In this document: in pieces, positions 24,432 to 34,599 of the stretch
How the letters are laid out: every line of letters starts with the position of its first letter
How positions within the stretch are numbered: the stretch's first letter is position 1
NCBI GenBank assembly: GCA_947650365.1
Contig: OX393553.1
Location: 67,553,716-67,617,715, forward strand
DNA from: Chamaelirium japonicum
Lineage: Eukaryota > Streptophyta > Magnoliopsida > Liliales > Melanthiaceae
DNA length: 64,000 nucleotides
Reading direction: 5' to 3'
The notes under the pieces: model-generated
Seen by the model: the letters and a program-made list of their open reading frames with translations, nothing else
What the model was told of the DNA's origin: nothing
Databases searched by the model: none
Translations under genes and position numbers: made by a program

Positions 24432-25220
24432 AGTCCGATAAAAAGGCTCCTGGCAACCCAGGTCAATCAAAGACCTTCGATTCCGCCCATTCAAGTCGGA
24501 AGCTCGAAGGCAATTCGGTTACGCCCTCTCGAGGCTAAAGTCCGACAAAAAGGCTCCTGGCAACCCAGGTCAACCAAAGACCTTCGATTCCGCCCATTCA
24601 AGTCGGAAGCTCGAAGGCAATTCGGCTACGCCCTCTCGAGGCTAAAGTCCGATAAAAAGGCTCCTGGCAACCCAGGTCAACTAAAGACCTTCGATTCCGC
24701 CCATTCAAGTCGGAAGCTCGAAGGCAATTCGGCTACGCCCTCTCGAGGCTAAAGCCCGATAAAAAGGCTCCTGGCAACCCAGGTCAACCAAAGACCTTCG
24801 ATTCCGCCCATTCAAGTCGGAAGCTCGAAGGTAAGTCGGCTACGCCCTCTCGAGGCTAAAGTCCGATAAAAAGGCTCTTGGCAACCTAGGTCAACCAAAG
24901 ACCTTCGATTCCGCCCGTTCAAGTCGGAAGCTCGAAGGCAATTCGGCTACGCCCTCTCGAGGCTAAAGATCAATAAAAAGGCTCCTGGCAACCCAGGTCA
25001 ACCAAAGACCTTCGATTCCGCCCATTCAAGTCGGAAGCTCGAAGGTAATTCGGCTACGCCCTCTCGAGGCTAAAGTCCGATAAAAAGCTCCTGGTAACCC
25101 AGGTCAACCAAAGACCTTCGATTCCACCCATTCAAGTCGGAAGCTCGAAGGCAATTCGGCTACGCCCTTTCAAGGTGAAAGTCAGATAAAAATGCTCCTG
25201 ACAATCCAGGTCAAGCTAAA
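24361..25220. repeat. Array 1 of element A: eight 107-bp units
   Basis: Unit starts CAAAGACCTTCGATTCCGCC and recurs every 107 bp (24361, 24468, 24575 and so on). The inverted pair CCTTCGA / TCGAAGG lies within each unit. Element B has eight homologous units. Confidence 0.92.
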
Positions 25221-25309
25221 CTATCAACTATACTTATCCGAGGCAATGAGAATAAGTCCAAGGCAGGCGTCGTCGCTTTGACATGCACCAAGTTCAAGGA
25301 GACATCCTT

Positions 25310-25620
25310 GACACTCGAAGACAAAGTCCGAGGCGACCAATGCCTCGGCACTCTACAAGCCCAAGGCCCGGTCCTTGGCACCCGTAGACAAAGTCCGAGG
25401 CGGCCAATGCCTCGGCACTCTACGAGCCCAAGGCCCAGCCCTTGGCATTCGAAGACAAAGTCCGAGGCGACCAACGCCTCGGCACTCTACAAGCCCAAGG
25501 CATAGCCCTTGGCATTCGAAGACAAAGTCCGAGGCGACCAACGCCTTAACACTCTACAAGCCCAAGGCCCAGCTCTTGGCATTCGAAGACAAGGTCCGAG
25601 ACGTCGTCGCCGATGTATTG
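25310..25620. repeat. Array 2 of element A: about four 67-bp units
   Basis: Each unit holds two short hairpins: CCGAGGC / GCCTCGG around GACCAAY and CCAAGG / CCTTGG around GCCCAGC. Element B has about fourteen units. Confidence 0.9.
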
Positions 25621-25996
25621 GCATTCGATCAAAAGTCAAAGCTTAGTCTTGTCACTCAGGTCTAAGCATTAGATTGTCAATGACCATCACCTTTTCTCGA
25701 CGACTAACGGTTCCAAGCCGGTCAGGGGGTGGTTAGTCTGACTCTGTCAGTGCGTGTCTCCACACTGGTGCAGTCGACGGTGGGTAACACGGGATAAAAT
25801 GGTGCTTCCTTGATCCTGGCCAAGTCAACACCCTCACTTGACCGTAGTACCTGATGAATACAGTAACCAGGTGCGGTAATACGTTGGGTGAAGACCGGCT
25901 GGCCATCATGCGGCGTCATCCTAGATTATCTCTAAGAAACCCCCTCAAATATAGCGTTGTCCCTCGCCGACATCCCCGCGCGCCAGAGTTTTACTG

Positions 25997-26063
25997 AAAA
26001 AGTGTCGGTTTCAAATGGGGCTGAAATTCGAAAAACACACTATTTTCAATACCGACACTTTTT
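25997..26063. repeat. Conserved stem-loop before array 3 in element A
   Basis: AAAAAGTGTCGGT (25997-26009) and its exact complement ACCGACACTTTTT (26051-26063) enclose 41 bases. A related pair is kept in element B (about 63270-63345). Confidence 0.8.
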
Positions 26064-26089
26064 GGCCTCTTCTAGCAGCCCCAATAATG

Positions 26090-26518
26090 AGGTGTCGGCA
26101 TCAAGCAGCCCCCCCCTCGGTTTCGCACAAAAACCGAGTGGGGAAGGGGTGACGGCACACCATCAGTAGCACACCCCTCGGTTTCGTCAGAAAACCGAGA
26201 GGGGGTGTGTGTCGGCGTCAACAAGCAACCCCCCCTCGGTTTCGTACAAAAACCGAGTAGGGAGGGGGTGACGGCACAACAAGCAACCCCCCCTTAGTTT
26301 CGCACAAAAACCGAGTGGGGAAGGGGTGACGATACACCATCAGCAGCACACCCCTCGGTTTCGTCAGAAAACCGAGAGGGGGTGTGTGTCGGCATCAACA
26401 AGCAGCCCTCCCTCGGTTTCGCAGAAAAACCAAGTGGGGAGGGTGCGACGGCACACCATCAGCAGCCCACCCCTCGGTTTCGATAGAAAACCGAGAGGGG
26501 GGGTGCTCGGCGCCATCC
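26090..26518. repeat. Array 3 of element A: CTCGGTTT hairpin repeats
   Basis: Seven blocks in which CCCCTCGGTTT and AAACCGAG(A/T)GGGG form arms around loops such as CGCACAA or CGTCAGA. They are separated by GGTGTGTGTCGGCRTCAACAA or GACGGCACACCATCAGCAG. Confidence 0.9.
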
Positions 26519-27235
26519 AAACTTATTAGGCAATCCAATTCAAGGGGCATTCGCACACAAGGATCAGCCAAAGACGAAGAGTTATCTTCCATTGGGTTGG
26601 TTGAATAGCATCTCCACCAAACCTATCGAGTTGGCTGTACAAACTTCACAAGCAAAATTCCTCCTTTTTATCTGGGGGTGGACTCGTGGTAACCGCCGTG
26701 TCATCGCTAGGGCCCGACTGCAGTCCCTAGTGAATACAGTAACTAGGTGCAGTTGGGTGTCGAACAGAGACGAATGAGTTACCACGTGTCGATGCCTCTC
26801 CAAGACGCGCGTAGGACACTCGGCCAATGCGTTCTTTAGAGTCATCTCTTTATGAAGGTGATTACCGGAAAAATTACTCGTCAAGGTGTATGATGTTTCA
26901 CGTCCACTTTGACCGGTTCTTCGGCGCCTACACAATGACACCTTATACGCATTCATCCGACGCACATATGAAAAGTTATGGCTGTCGAAAGTTTTCAAGG
27001 TCTTTTTCTCCAAATACATGTATTGGAAATATTACACGCAAAGTTATAACAGTCGGAAGTTTTCGAGGCCTTTTCCTCCGAAGGCAGGCATCCGAAAGGT
27101 CACACGTCAAGGTGTGCGATGTTTCACGTCCACTTTGACCGGTTTTTCGGCTCCGACACAACGACACCTTATACGCGTTGATCCGACGTGTGTATGAAAA
27201 GTTATGACTGTCTGAAGACCTCGAGACTCTTACAC
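26519..27235. other. Left flank of the APR capture in element A
   Basis: Sequence absent from the corresponding place in element B. It contains a diverged copy of the A/B spacer (GAATACAGTAACTAGGTGC at about 26732). It also holds two direct copies of a roughly 120-bp block (GTCAAGGTGTRYGATGTTTC, starting about 26879 and 27107). No gene is seen. Confidence 0.6.
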
Positions 27236-27279
27236 GGAGGGAAAGATTACAGAGGAGGTTGATCACGAGCATTGATCTC

Positions 27280-28185
27280 ATGGCCTCCGTTGCTGCCTTC
27301 TCGGGTTCCATCTCCCTGCACACAATCGTCCCCCGCGAGCCCAGAACGGCCCAGATCAGCGCCACCAGGCATCTGGAATCCTCACCGACGGCCAAAATAC
27401 CTCCCCGGCGGCGATTGATGGCGAGGCCCGCCCGCACCGTGGAACCGCATCGTAGGAGCGAGTCGCTCGCTCCCTTTGGCCGCCGCGGCGACGACGACGG
27501 GGGTGGAGGGCCCGGAGAGGACAAGGGAGGAAGAGGATCTCGATTGCGAGAAGCTCGCGGCGGAGCTGGAGCACGCCTCCCCTCTCGCGATCATGGATCG
27601 AGCCCTTGAGCGGTTCGGGAACGACATCGCCATCACCTTCAGTGGAGCGGAGGATGTCGCATTGATCAAATACGCTCGGCTGACAGGCCGGCCTTTCAGG
27701 GTCTTCAGCCTCGACACCGGCCGGCTGAACCCGGAGACCTACAGGTTCTTCGACGCCATGGAGAAGCACTACGACATCCACATCGAGTACATGTTCTCGG
27801 ACGCATGTGGAGGTGCAGGGGCTCGTGAGGACCAAGGGTCTCTTCTCGTTCTACGAAGACGGGCACAAGGAGTGCAGCAGGGTGCGGAAGGTGAGGCCGC
27901 TGAGGCGGGCCCTCAAGGGCCTCAGGGCTTGGATCACCGGCCAGCGCAAGGATCAATCCCCGGGGTCCAGAGCCCACATCCCCGTTGTTCAGGTCGACCC
28001 TCGAAGGCATGGACGGCGAAGCCGGTGGCCTGATCAAGTGGAATCCCGTCGTGAACGTCGACGGCAAGGACATCTGGAGTTTCCTCCGAACCATGGATGT
28101 CCCCGTCAACTCCCTGCACTCACAAGGCTACGTGTCGATCGGGTGCGAGCCGTGCATGAGGCCGGTCCTGCCGGGGCAGCAAAGA
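27280..28185 (+). pseudogene. APR: Captured adenosine 5'-phosphosulfate reductase (APR) sequence, frameshifted and truncated
   Basis: APR is a plastid enzyme that reduces APS to sulfite. The ATG at 27280 opens MASVAAFSGSISLH, a transit-peptide-like N-terminus. After a frame change near 27475 come [38 protein letters not shown] and [19 protein letters not shown]. After another near 27798 come [39 protein letters not shown] and IPVVQVDP. After a third near 27985 come [35 protein letters not shown] and RPVLPGQ. Then a CT/GA-rich repeat begins and the C-terminal thioredoxin-like half is missing. The Fe-S ligand pair CC is CS here (Ser codon 27876-27878), while CEPC is kept. No intron-like gap is seen, suggesting capture from mRNA. 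Confidence 0.88.
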
Positions 28186-29085
28186 GAGAGAAAGGAAAAA
28201 GAGAGAGAGACGACTGCTCTCTTGCACCCGCTCTCTCTCGCATGGATCCCTTCTCTCACCAAGGGCTCTCTCTCGCACCCGCTCTCTCTCGCATGGGTCT
28301 TCTCTCTCGCCGAAGGCTCTCTCTCGCACCCGCTCTCTCTCTCGCATGGGTCCTCTCTCGCACCCGCTCTCTCTCGCACGGAGCCTGCCTCGCAACCGAT
28401 CCGATCGGCCGAGCCGCCCTTCGTCGCTGGCGTCGCCTAGACCCTGCGGCCCGACACCGTCGCCTGCCCCGCGCCCGAACTGATCACCTCCTCCCGTGCC
28501 GCGGCCCGACACAGCCGCTCGTTGGCCTCCACGCTGCTGCTGCTGCTGTTGTTGTATCGCGCGAACCAGAGACGGCAGATTGCCGACGTTGGGCGCTTGG
28601 TGGCGGTGTCGATGCCACCCACATCGGCGTTATGTCTGCTACGATGTCTCCTTGTATGGTCAACAGCAGCGCTCCGTTTGAAATACATCGAGGTTCTGTA
28701 GGCATCCTCACGTGAATGCATGAAAGCTGAAATGGAAAGAGAGGGCGGGGTAGCTGCAGCCTCACGCGTGAATGCATAAAAGCTGAAATGGAAAGAGAGA
28801 GAGAGAAAAGAAAGAGGGAAAGAAATTCAAAAGCCAAAAGTAGTAAGAGAGAGAGAGAAAGGAAAGAGAGAGAAGGACGCTGCTCTCATCTTCATTCCGG
28901 ATTTTTTTTGTGGGATATACCGGATTCACGAGGGAACGTACCGTTTCGCATCCGAGCGGGGTCCGGGAGGTCTTGTACCATGGGACGGCTGTGATGCAGC
29001 TGGACTCAGATCTAATGCCCATTCTGCCAAGAAAATAAGGAAAGAGAGAAGCCAAAGAAGGAATAAAGAGAAAAGCTATTCTCTC
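28186..29085. other. Right flank of the APR capture: CT/GA-rich repeats and unknown sequence
   Basis: Repeats of TCTCTCTCGCACCCG / CTCGCATGGG type (28220-28385), a short CTG run (about 28532), and a duplicated block GTGAATGCATRAAAGCTGAAA (about 28713 and 28769). No recognisable protein. Confidence 0.6.
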
Positions 29086-29089
29086 ACCA

Positions 29090-29400
29090 AACGGGTCTCG
29101 GTACCCTCTCGGTAACCACTCGGTATGCTGTCGGTACCCACTCGGTATGCACTCGGTACCCTCTCGGTATCCACTCGGTCGGAAAACGCACTGTCTTTTC
29201 GGAAACACCCCCTTGCAAAACCGAGACTTTTTGGCTTGCACCAAAAGGGTCTCGGTAACCACTCGGTATGCTCTCGGTACCCACTCGGTATGCACTCGGT
29301 ACCCTCTCGGTATCCACTCGGTCGGAAAACGCACTGTTTTTTCGGAAACACCCCCTCGCAAAACTGAGACTTTTTGGCTCGTGCCAAAAAGGGTCTCGGC
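29090..29400. repeat. Array 4 of element A: CTCGGTA repeats
   Basis: Two long, nearly identical blocks of CACTCGGTATGC, CTCTCGGTACCC and GGTCGGAAAACGCACTGT, each ending CAAAA(C)(C/T)GAGACTTTTTGGC. The same array follows array 3 directly in element B. Confidence 0.85.
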
Positions 29401-29523
29401 ATCGGCGGAAGAAGGCTCTGCTAATGCGAACTGCGGCACCGACAACCCTCGCCAACCGCGCCAGGATCCTAAAGCGTTTGCACCTTGGAATCCCAGCCGA
29501 CCCAGGGGGTCCTGACCCGACTG

Positions 29524-29535
29524 GGAGGGGGTAAC
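29524..29535 (+). promoter_or_regulatory. Polypurine tract of element A
   Basis: GGAGGGGGTAAC directly before the 3' LTR, identical to the PPT of Gypsy C. Confidence 0.85.
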
Positions 29536-30149
29536 TGTGGGTGCAAAAATTGTACCGGACCAGATCAGAGCAGCACGGGCCCGCGCAACGGCCCAAGTGG
29601 GTAAGCCCGCCTGGGCTCACATGGGCCCACTCTACGAGGCTCGCAGATCAAGCCCTCCCCCTTATTGGGCCCGAACAACGGCCCAATAAGGGTCCAGCAA
29701 GGAAGCCCAGAACCAGTGCCACGTCATCAGCGCCACGTCATCACTGCCATATCGGGCACGTGCCTACGCTATAAAAGGACCCCCAAGGCATCCAGGAAGG
29801 GGGTTGGTCATTCAATCAGAGGAGGAGGATTCCAGAGCAAGTGCTAGAGCTCAATTCTCTTCTTCTTGTACTCTTCTAGTTGCTCCGTGCAACCCCACTG
29901 TAAAAAGCTTCTCTCGGCCTGTCGAGAGAACGCTTTCCCACCATTTACTCAAATTATAGTGAAGATCAGGTGGCACCTCTCGCCCGGAGACGTAGGTCGT
30001 AAGACTGAACTCCGTCACCAATCATTGTATCATCACTCCCTACACTCTGTATCTACTCTCTTATCTCTCTAACTCTATAAACCATCGAATTCAATCAAGG
30101 CTGTGGGGTGGGATTTTTGATCAAGGCGGCTCGGAAATTTCCCCCCACA
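29536..30149 (+). repeat. 3' LTR of element A
   Basis: Same ends and length as the 5' copy, with TATAAAA at 29770-29776. About half of the differences between the copies are C/T transitions. Confidence 0.95.
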
Positions 30150-30848
30150 GTCATCGAGTTTCTTCTTGAGTAGACCAAAGATAGCTCTATTGGAGGCTTC
30201 GGCTTGGCCATTGCATTGGGGGTACCTTGGAGTTGAGTAGAAAAGTTTGATCCCGTTGTTGAGGCAGAACTCACGGAACTTGTCGGAGTCGAATTGAGCT
30301 CCATTGTCAGCAACAAGAACTTGTGGCGTGTCAAATCTCGAGAAGATATTATGCCTGATGAACTTGATGACTTCGTCATCAGTTTCTCGAAAGAGTGGTA
30401 CCGCTTCAGCCCACTTGGTGAAGTAATCCGTGGCTAGCAGCAGATACTTCTTCTTGCTTGGCGTTGGTGGGAAAGGACCCAAGAAGTCCAACCCCCACTG
30501 ATGGAAGGGCCATGGGCTTGTTAGCTGATGGAGGCCGTCTGCTAGAAGGTGGATAGCTCGAGCATGTCGCTGACAAGGCTCGCACCTTTGGACCACTTGA
30601 TGAGCATCTCTCGCCATTGTTGGCCAGTAATAACCTTGAAGCTTTGTCTTGGCTTCAAGAGATCTTCCTCCCGAATGATTTCCACAAGCTCCGGAATGGA
30701 TATCGACGAGTATCGCCTTTGCTTGTATGGGGCCAATGCACTTGAGTAACATCCCATTGTGCGATCTGAAATATAGATCATCTTCTTGGAGAATATAGCA
30801 TGGGAGTTTCCTTTGAAGTCTTCTGGCTTGCATTGGGTCTTCGGGCAT
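30150..30848 (-). pseudogene. Integrase zinc-binding and catalytic core of Gypsy C
   Basis: The zinc-binding domain shows H...H before CEPCQRH. The catalytic triad is D in WGLDFLGP, D in VADNGAQFD and E in NGQAEASNRA. It is interrupted by element A after KKKLDD, with ATGAC (GTCAT on the plus strand) duplicated. It follows the second RNase H in the same frame after one in-frame stop (30879-30881). Confidence 0.93.
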
Positions 30849-30878
30849 CTTGCCATGTTTGAAGAAGTCAAAGATTGG

Positions 30879-31524
30879 CTATCTCCAATCTTCGAGCTCA
30901 TTTGTTGTGGTAAGGCTGGAGGCCAGTTCTCTACCCCCAGATCTTTTTGTTGTAGTAATGATCTGTTGTTCGGGGGTAGTCTTGGGCGCACTTTGATAAT
31001 CGATTTGTATTTGCCTTTCTCTGAGCGAATCTCCAAGAACCGAGGCAGCATTTGCCAAGGCATCTGCCTCTCGATTTTCTGCTCTCGGGATTTGAACGAA
31101 CTCGGTGCTCGCAAAGTGTTGTTGAAGATGTCGCACCAGGGCCAAGTAATACTGCATTCTTTCTTCTCGAGTTGTGTATTCCCCGTTGATCTGTTTTATG
31201 ATTAGTTGGGAGTCGCTATAGATTGTAAGTCGATTTTCCCCTAGGGATTCAGCCATTTCGAGTCCGAAGATGAGTGCTTCATATTCGGCTTCGTTGTTGG
31301 TGGCGTTGAATCCAAGGAGAATGGCCTTCTGAAGATGATCAAGTTCGAGGGATACTAAGACTATCCCAATTCCCGAACCGATTGCGCTCGAAGCTCCATC
31401 AGTATAAAGCTTCCATTGAGCTAGTGTAGTGGCAGGAGCCTCAAGGTTTGGATTGGTTTTTGCAGTCAGCCCGAGTTGAGGTCCGTCTTCATCTTCAAGG
31501 CGCATATCGACGTCTTCCTCCCAA
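30879..31524 (-). pseudogene. Second (archaeal-like) RNase H of Gypsy C
   Basis: Catalytic acids are visible as LYTDGASS, NNEAEYEAL, IYSDSQL and READALAN. This extra RNase H, following the normal retrotransposon one, defines Tat-lineage Gypsy elements. It is separated from the first RNase H by Copia element D. Removing D joins EDPIT to WEEDVDMRLEDEDG in frame. It ends at a stop at 30879. Confidence 0.92.
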
Positions 31525-31529
31525 GTTAT

Positions 31530-33896
31530 TGTTGGAATGATATTGGAGGCGCAGCGGAAGGTGGAGTCGATCCCGAGGATCGTTTCGGTGTGCGGTACAT
31601 TTTAAAATTTTCATTCATATTAATCATATGCGTAAATGATAAAACAAATACGAATCGAACCCCTATAGTCATCTATCGAAATGATTGACATATCTCATAT
31701 GTATGCATTATGATAGATCTAGGGGTTAGTAGGTTATACCTTCGTGCGGTATTTAACACCGCGAAGAATTGCTTCAATATTGATGAAGACAAATTCGGAT
31801 CTGCACGAACACCTTTCAGTGCAAAGGCCGTAACTTTCTATCCCAACATTGGAACGGAGCGAAACTTGATTTTCCGGAAAGAAGACTTCAACGCCAAGAG
31901 TTTGCAACCGGTTTGAAGTCATTTGGACTTTTATAGCTCCTTCAGTGATCAAAACAATGCAGATCTGCCCGTAAAATCTGGGCAGCAATCTCGAGCCGGA
32001 TCCTCATGCAAGAGAGAAATGAATCTCATCGGATTCACCCGATCTCACATATCATCCCGGATCCTTGCACTCTAATCTCTGAGTGCCTCAGAGTGCAAGC
32101 GATCTCCATCAATCTCACACACACACTTGGAGAAGAAGATGAGGGAGAGAGAAGAGATGAACCCAAGAGAGAGAGATGACAAAAATCCGAACCATAAGCG
32201 AAGGGGCTTTGGTTCTTCATCGGAAAAAATGAGAAGGATGCATTATTTCAGATCTAAAAATCGTGCCCCTCACTCTCTCTTGTCATTTGAAACCGTTCCT
32301 CTCTCTCTCCCTCTCATTACTCTCAAATTCAATGCCCATTTTTAATACTAGTTGCCATATTAGAATTGTTGCAATTAAGGAGATGATTCAAAATCATTCA
32401 AATCTGAATTAATCCCTTAATTATAAGTTTGATGGCCATGCATGCTAGCCCTAGTGAGGATGGCGGCCACTAGGGCATGCGGGACATTTTGTAATGACCA
32501 AAATGCCCCCATGCATCTAGTGGTCGTTCACCTCATGCGGGACAATGTATGGCCCATCTACGTGCACGATAATGCACCCTAACACTTAGGGCACCTCATC
32601 GGCATCAGCAACAAGTCAATACACCATGGGATGATGAATAGTATTTTTACTATTTACTAGGGTGCCCTTAGTAAAAGGTGGGGTGCCCCATAGTAAAAAT
32701 TACTAAACTCGCATTCTGCGTTCTAGTGCAACACGCACACACGGAATGGACTCCTCATGGTATAATGGCAACATCGTATGTCTCTACACTACTCTGGGGT
32801 TGCCCCCTAGTGAACACACTTAGTCCTGTGCTACCACCATGCTCCAGTGCGATGCATTCACGGAACACAGGACGATTAGGCATTATTTCTTCAACTCATA
32901 ATATGCTGTGAGACAAGGAAAAAAGTATTGATCCGTAATGATCGTGGATAGGGTGGAACCTTCAGGGACTAGGATTCATGGCTTCCAACCGAACCCGATC
33001 GATACACTACCCGAGTGTCCCTGTCAATCCTCTGGGTCCCGGTTAACCTGCATGGCCACCCAGAGTGCGACGCAGGCTGCACTCTAATTCTCCCAGACTT
33101 ATTAAGCTCTCTCGCATACCCCTGTTCTCCACTTAGTATTGGTAATACAATGTCCCTCCACTTGGTGCCATGAGTCAACTTGAGCGGTGGAGAGCACCGT
33201 CAGACTCGATTGACCATATGACTAGGTTCCTTCCAGGTTGACTATCACATCGCACCTCCGATCGCTTTGGCCAAGCAACCAGATCCGGTCAACAGCTCAA
33301 CTGCTGACCACCAGGCCTGGGTTTAGTGCGGTGTATGTCATACCAAGGAACGCACCTACCGATAAGGATGTGGATGGCCTGCAAGAGTGGCGTGCCGATG
33401 CAACGTCAGCCCGGTAACCCAGCGCACCGTGGTCTTGGGTCGTGGTTAGATCCCTCACACGTTGGTGAACCAAAGTTACACGCAACTGGTTAGTCCATCG
33501 GTCACGGTTCCTCAGGGTTTAGGACCGATTACCCTAAGCAGAAACACGGCTATGTGCACCGGTGTCTGCTCACCGATCTGTGCACCGTGTTGGTTCTGTT
33601 CGGCCACAGACACTGTGCCTGATAATGACCATTATGGAGATTCTCATGCTCTGTCATTCCAACAGCTTATCCTGATAGGGCGACCAACCCAAATCAGAGC
33701 TGTGAACGATTTAGGCTCATAGGACCGATCCACTGAGTCTCCCACTCAGATGGACTACTATATAGCCATGGCTCCTTAAGTTCTTTAAATAGAACACGTA
33801 TAATAATACGTACCTTTATACAAACCTAAATAAACTATCAACCATATACAGCCAAACCTAGGGTTTTACGAGCTGTAGACCACATCAAACCTAACA
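31530..33896 (-). repeat. 3' LTR of Copia D
   Basis: Plus strand TGTTGGAATGATA...CAAACCTAACA. Short open frames are shared with the other LTR copy and are not genes. Confidence 0.93.
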
Positions 33897-33907
33897 ATCT
33901 CCCACTT
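33897..33907 (-). promoter_or_regulatory. Polypurine tract of Copia D
   Basis: Minus strand AAGTGGGAGAT immediately before the 3' LTR, the usual Copia form. Confidence 0.75.
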
Positions 33908-34599
33908 GGTCTAGCGAGGAAAAACGGTCATGAGCTCTATAGCTTCTACATGCTGCCCAAAAGCCTTTGCAGGAATTCCCTAAAGGAATCTGCAACATTA
34001 TCTGTAGATGCTAACTCGATTACCGCCACTTGCCTTTCCTCCTAAAACTACCAGATCAAGTAGAATTCGTATTTGATATGTTTCCCCTTTATGGTGGTGC
34101 CTAGGCTCTTGCTACCGCTCTTTTGTTATTACAACAAAAAACTGAGCCTCTGGTATGCTTTTCAAGTTTACTATAAACTTACCAAGCCATACCACCTATT
34201 TTCTTGTCACGCACGCTACAATGTGCTTAGGCTTCTGTAGTAGAGCCCGTGATGCATTATAGCTTCACACTCTGCTAACTAACCGCTTCTCATCCCAAGG
34301 TGAAAACTATACCTGAAGTCGATTCTCTAGATTACACATCTGATGCTAAATCAGATCTTGTGCATCCAATCGGCGTCAAGTCTTGTGAAGTGTAAACTAA
34401 CTCGTAATCCTTGTTTGACGAGGATATCGAGTATACTCTTCACATCAGTCCAGCTAACTGGACCCGGATTCGACTAAAACCGACCCTCCATTCCTGCTGC
34501 GCAACAGATAACTAGCATCTTATACATTCATGGCATACGACTACCCTTTGCATAAGCATAGGGCACCTTCTGTATTTCTGCCATCTTCTTAGGTGTCAA

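Larger units (their letters stand above)
23231..30149 (+). mobile_element. Non-autonomous Gypsy retrotransposon A with captured APR gene
   Basis: LTRs are 23231-23844 and 29536-30149 (614 bp each; I count about eight mismatches). TSD GTCAT is at 23226-23230 and 30150-30154. Internal order: PBS, truncated gag, array 1 (107 bp), array 2 (67 bp), conserved spacer, array 3, a captured host segment with APR, array 4, PPT. There is no protease, RT or integrase. It sits inside the integrase of C, in opposite orientation. It fits the class of gag-bearing non-autonomous (TR-GAG-like) elements. Confidence 0.93.

Noticed and set aside
24361..25220. Regular direct repeats that superficially resemble a CRISPR array
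   Set aside because: Units are contiguous 107-bp tandem copies without unique spacers, in a plant retrotransposon.
28120..28512. Arg/Glu-rich minus-strand frame
   Set aside because: Derived from the CT-rich repeats after the captured APR.
28762..29620. Frames rich in PSGYREGTE repeats
   Set aside because: Translation of array 4 and the LTR of element A.
32969..33722. Small frames present twice (also near 40608-41361)
   Set aside because: They are within the two LTRs of Copia D and overlap on both strands, with no known product.
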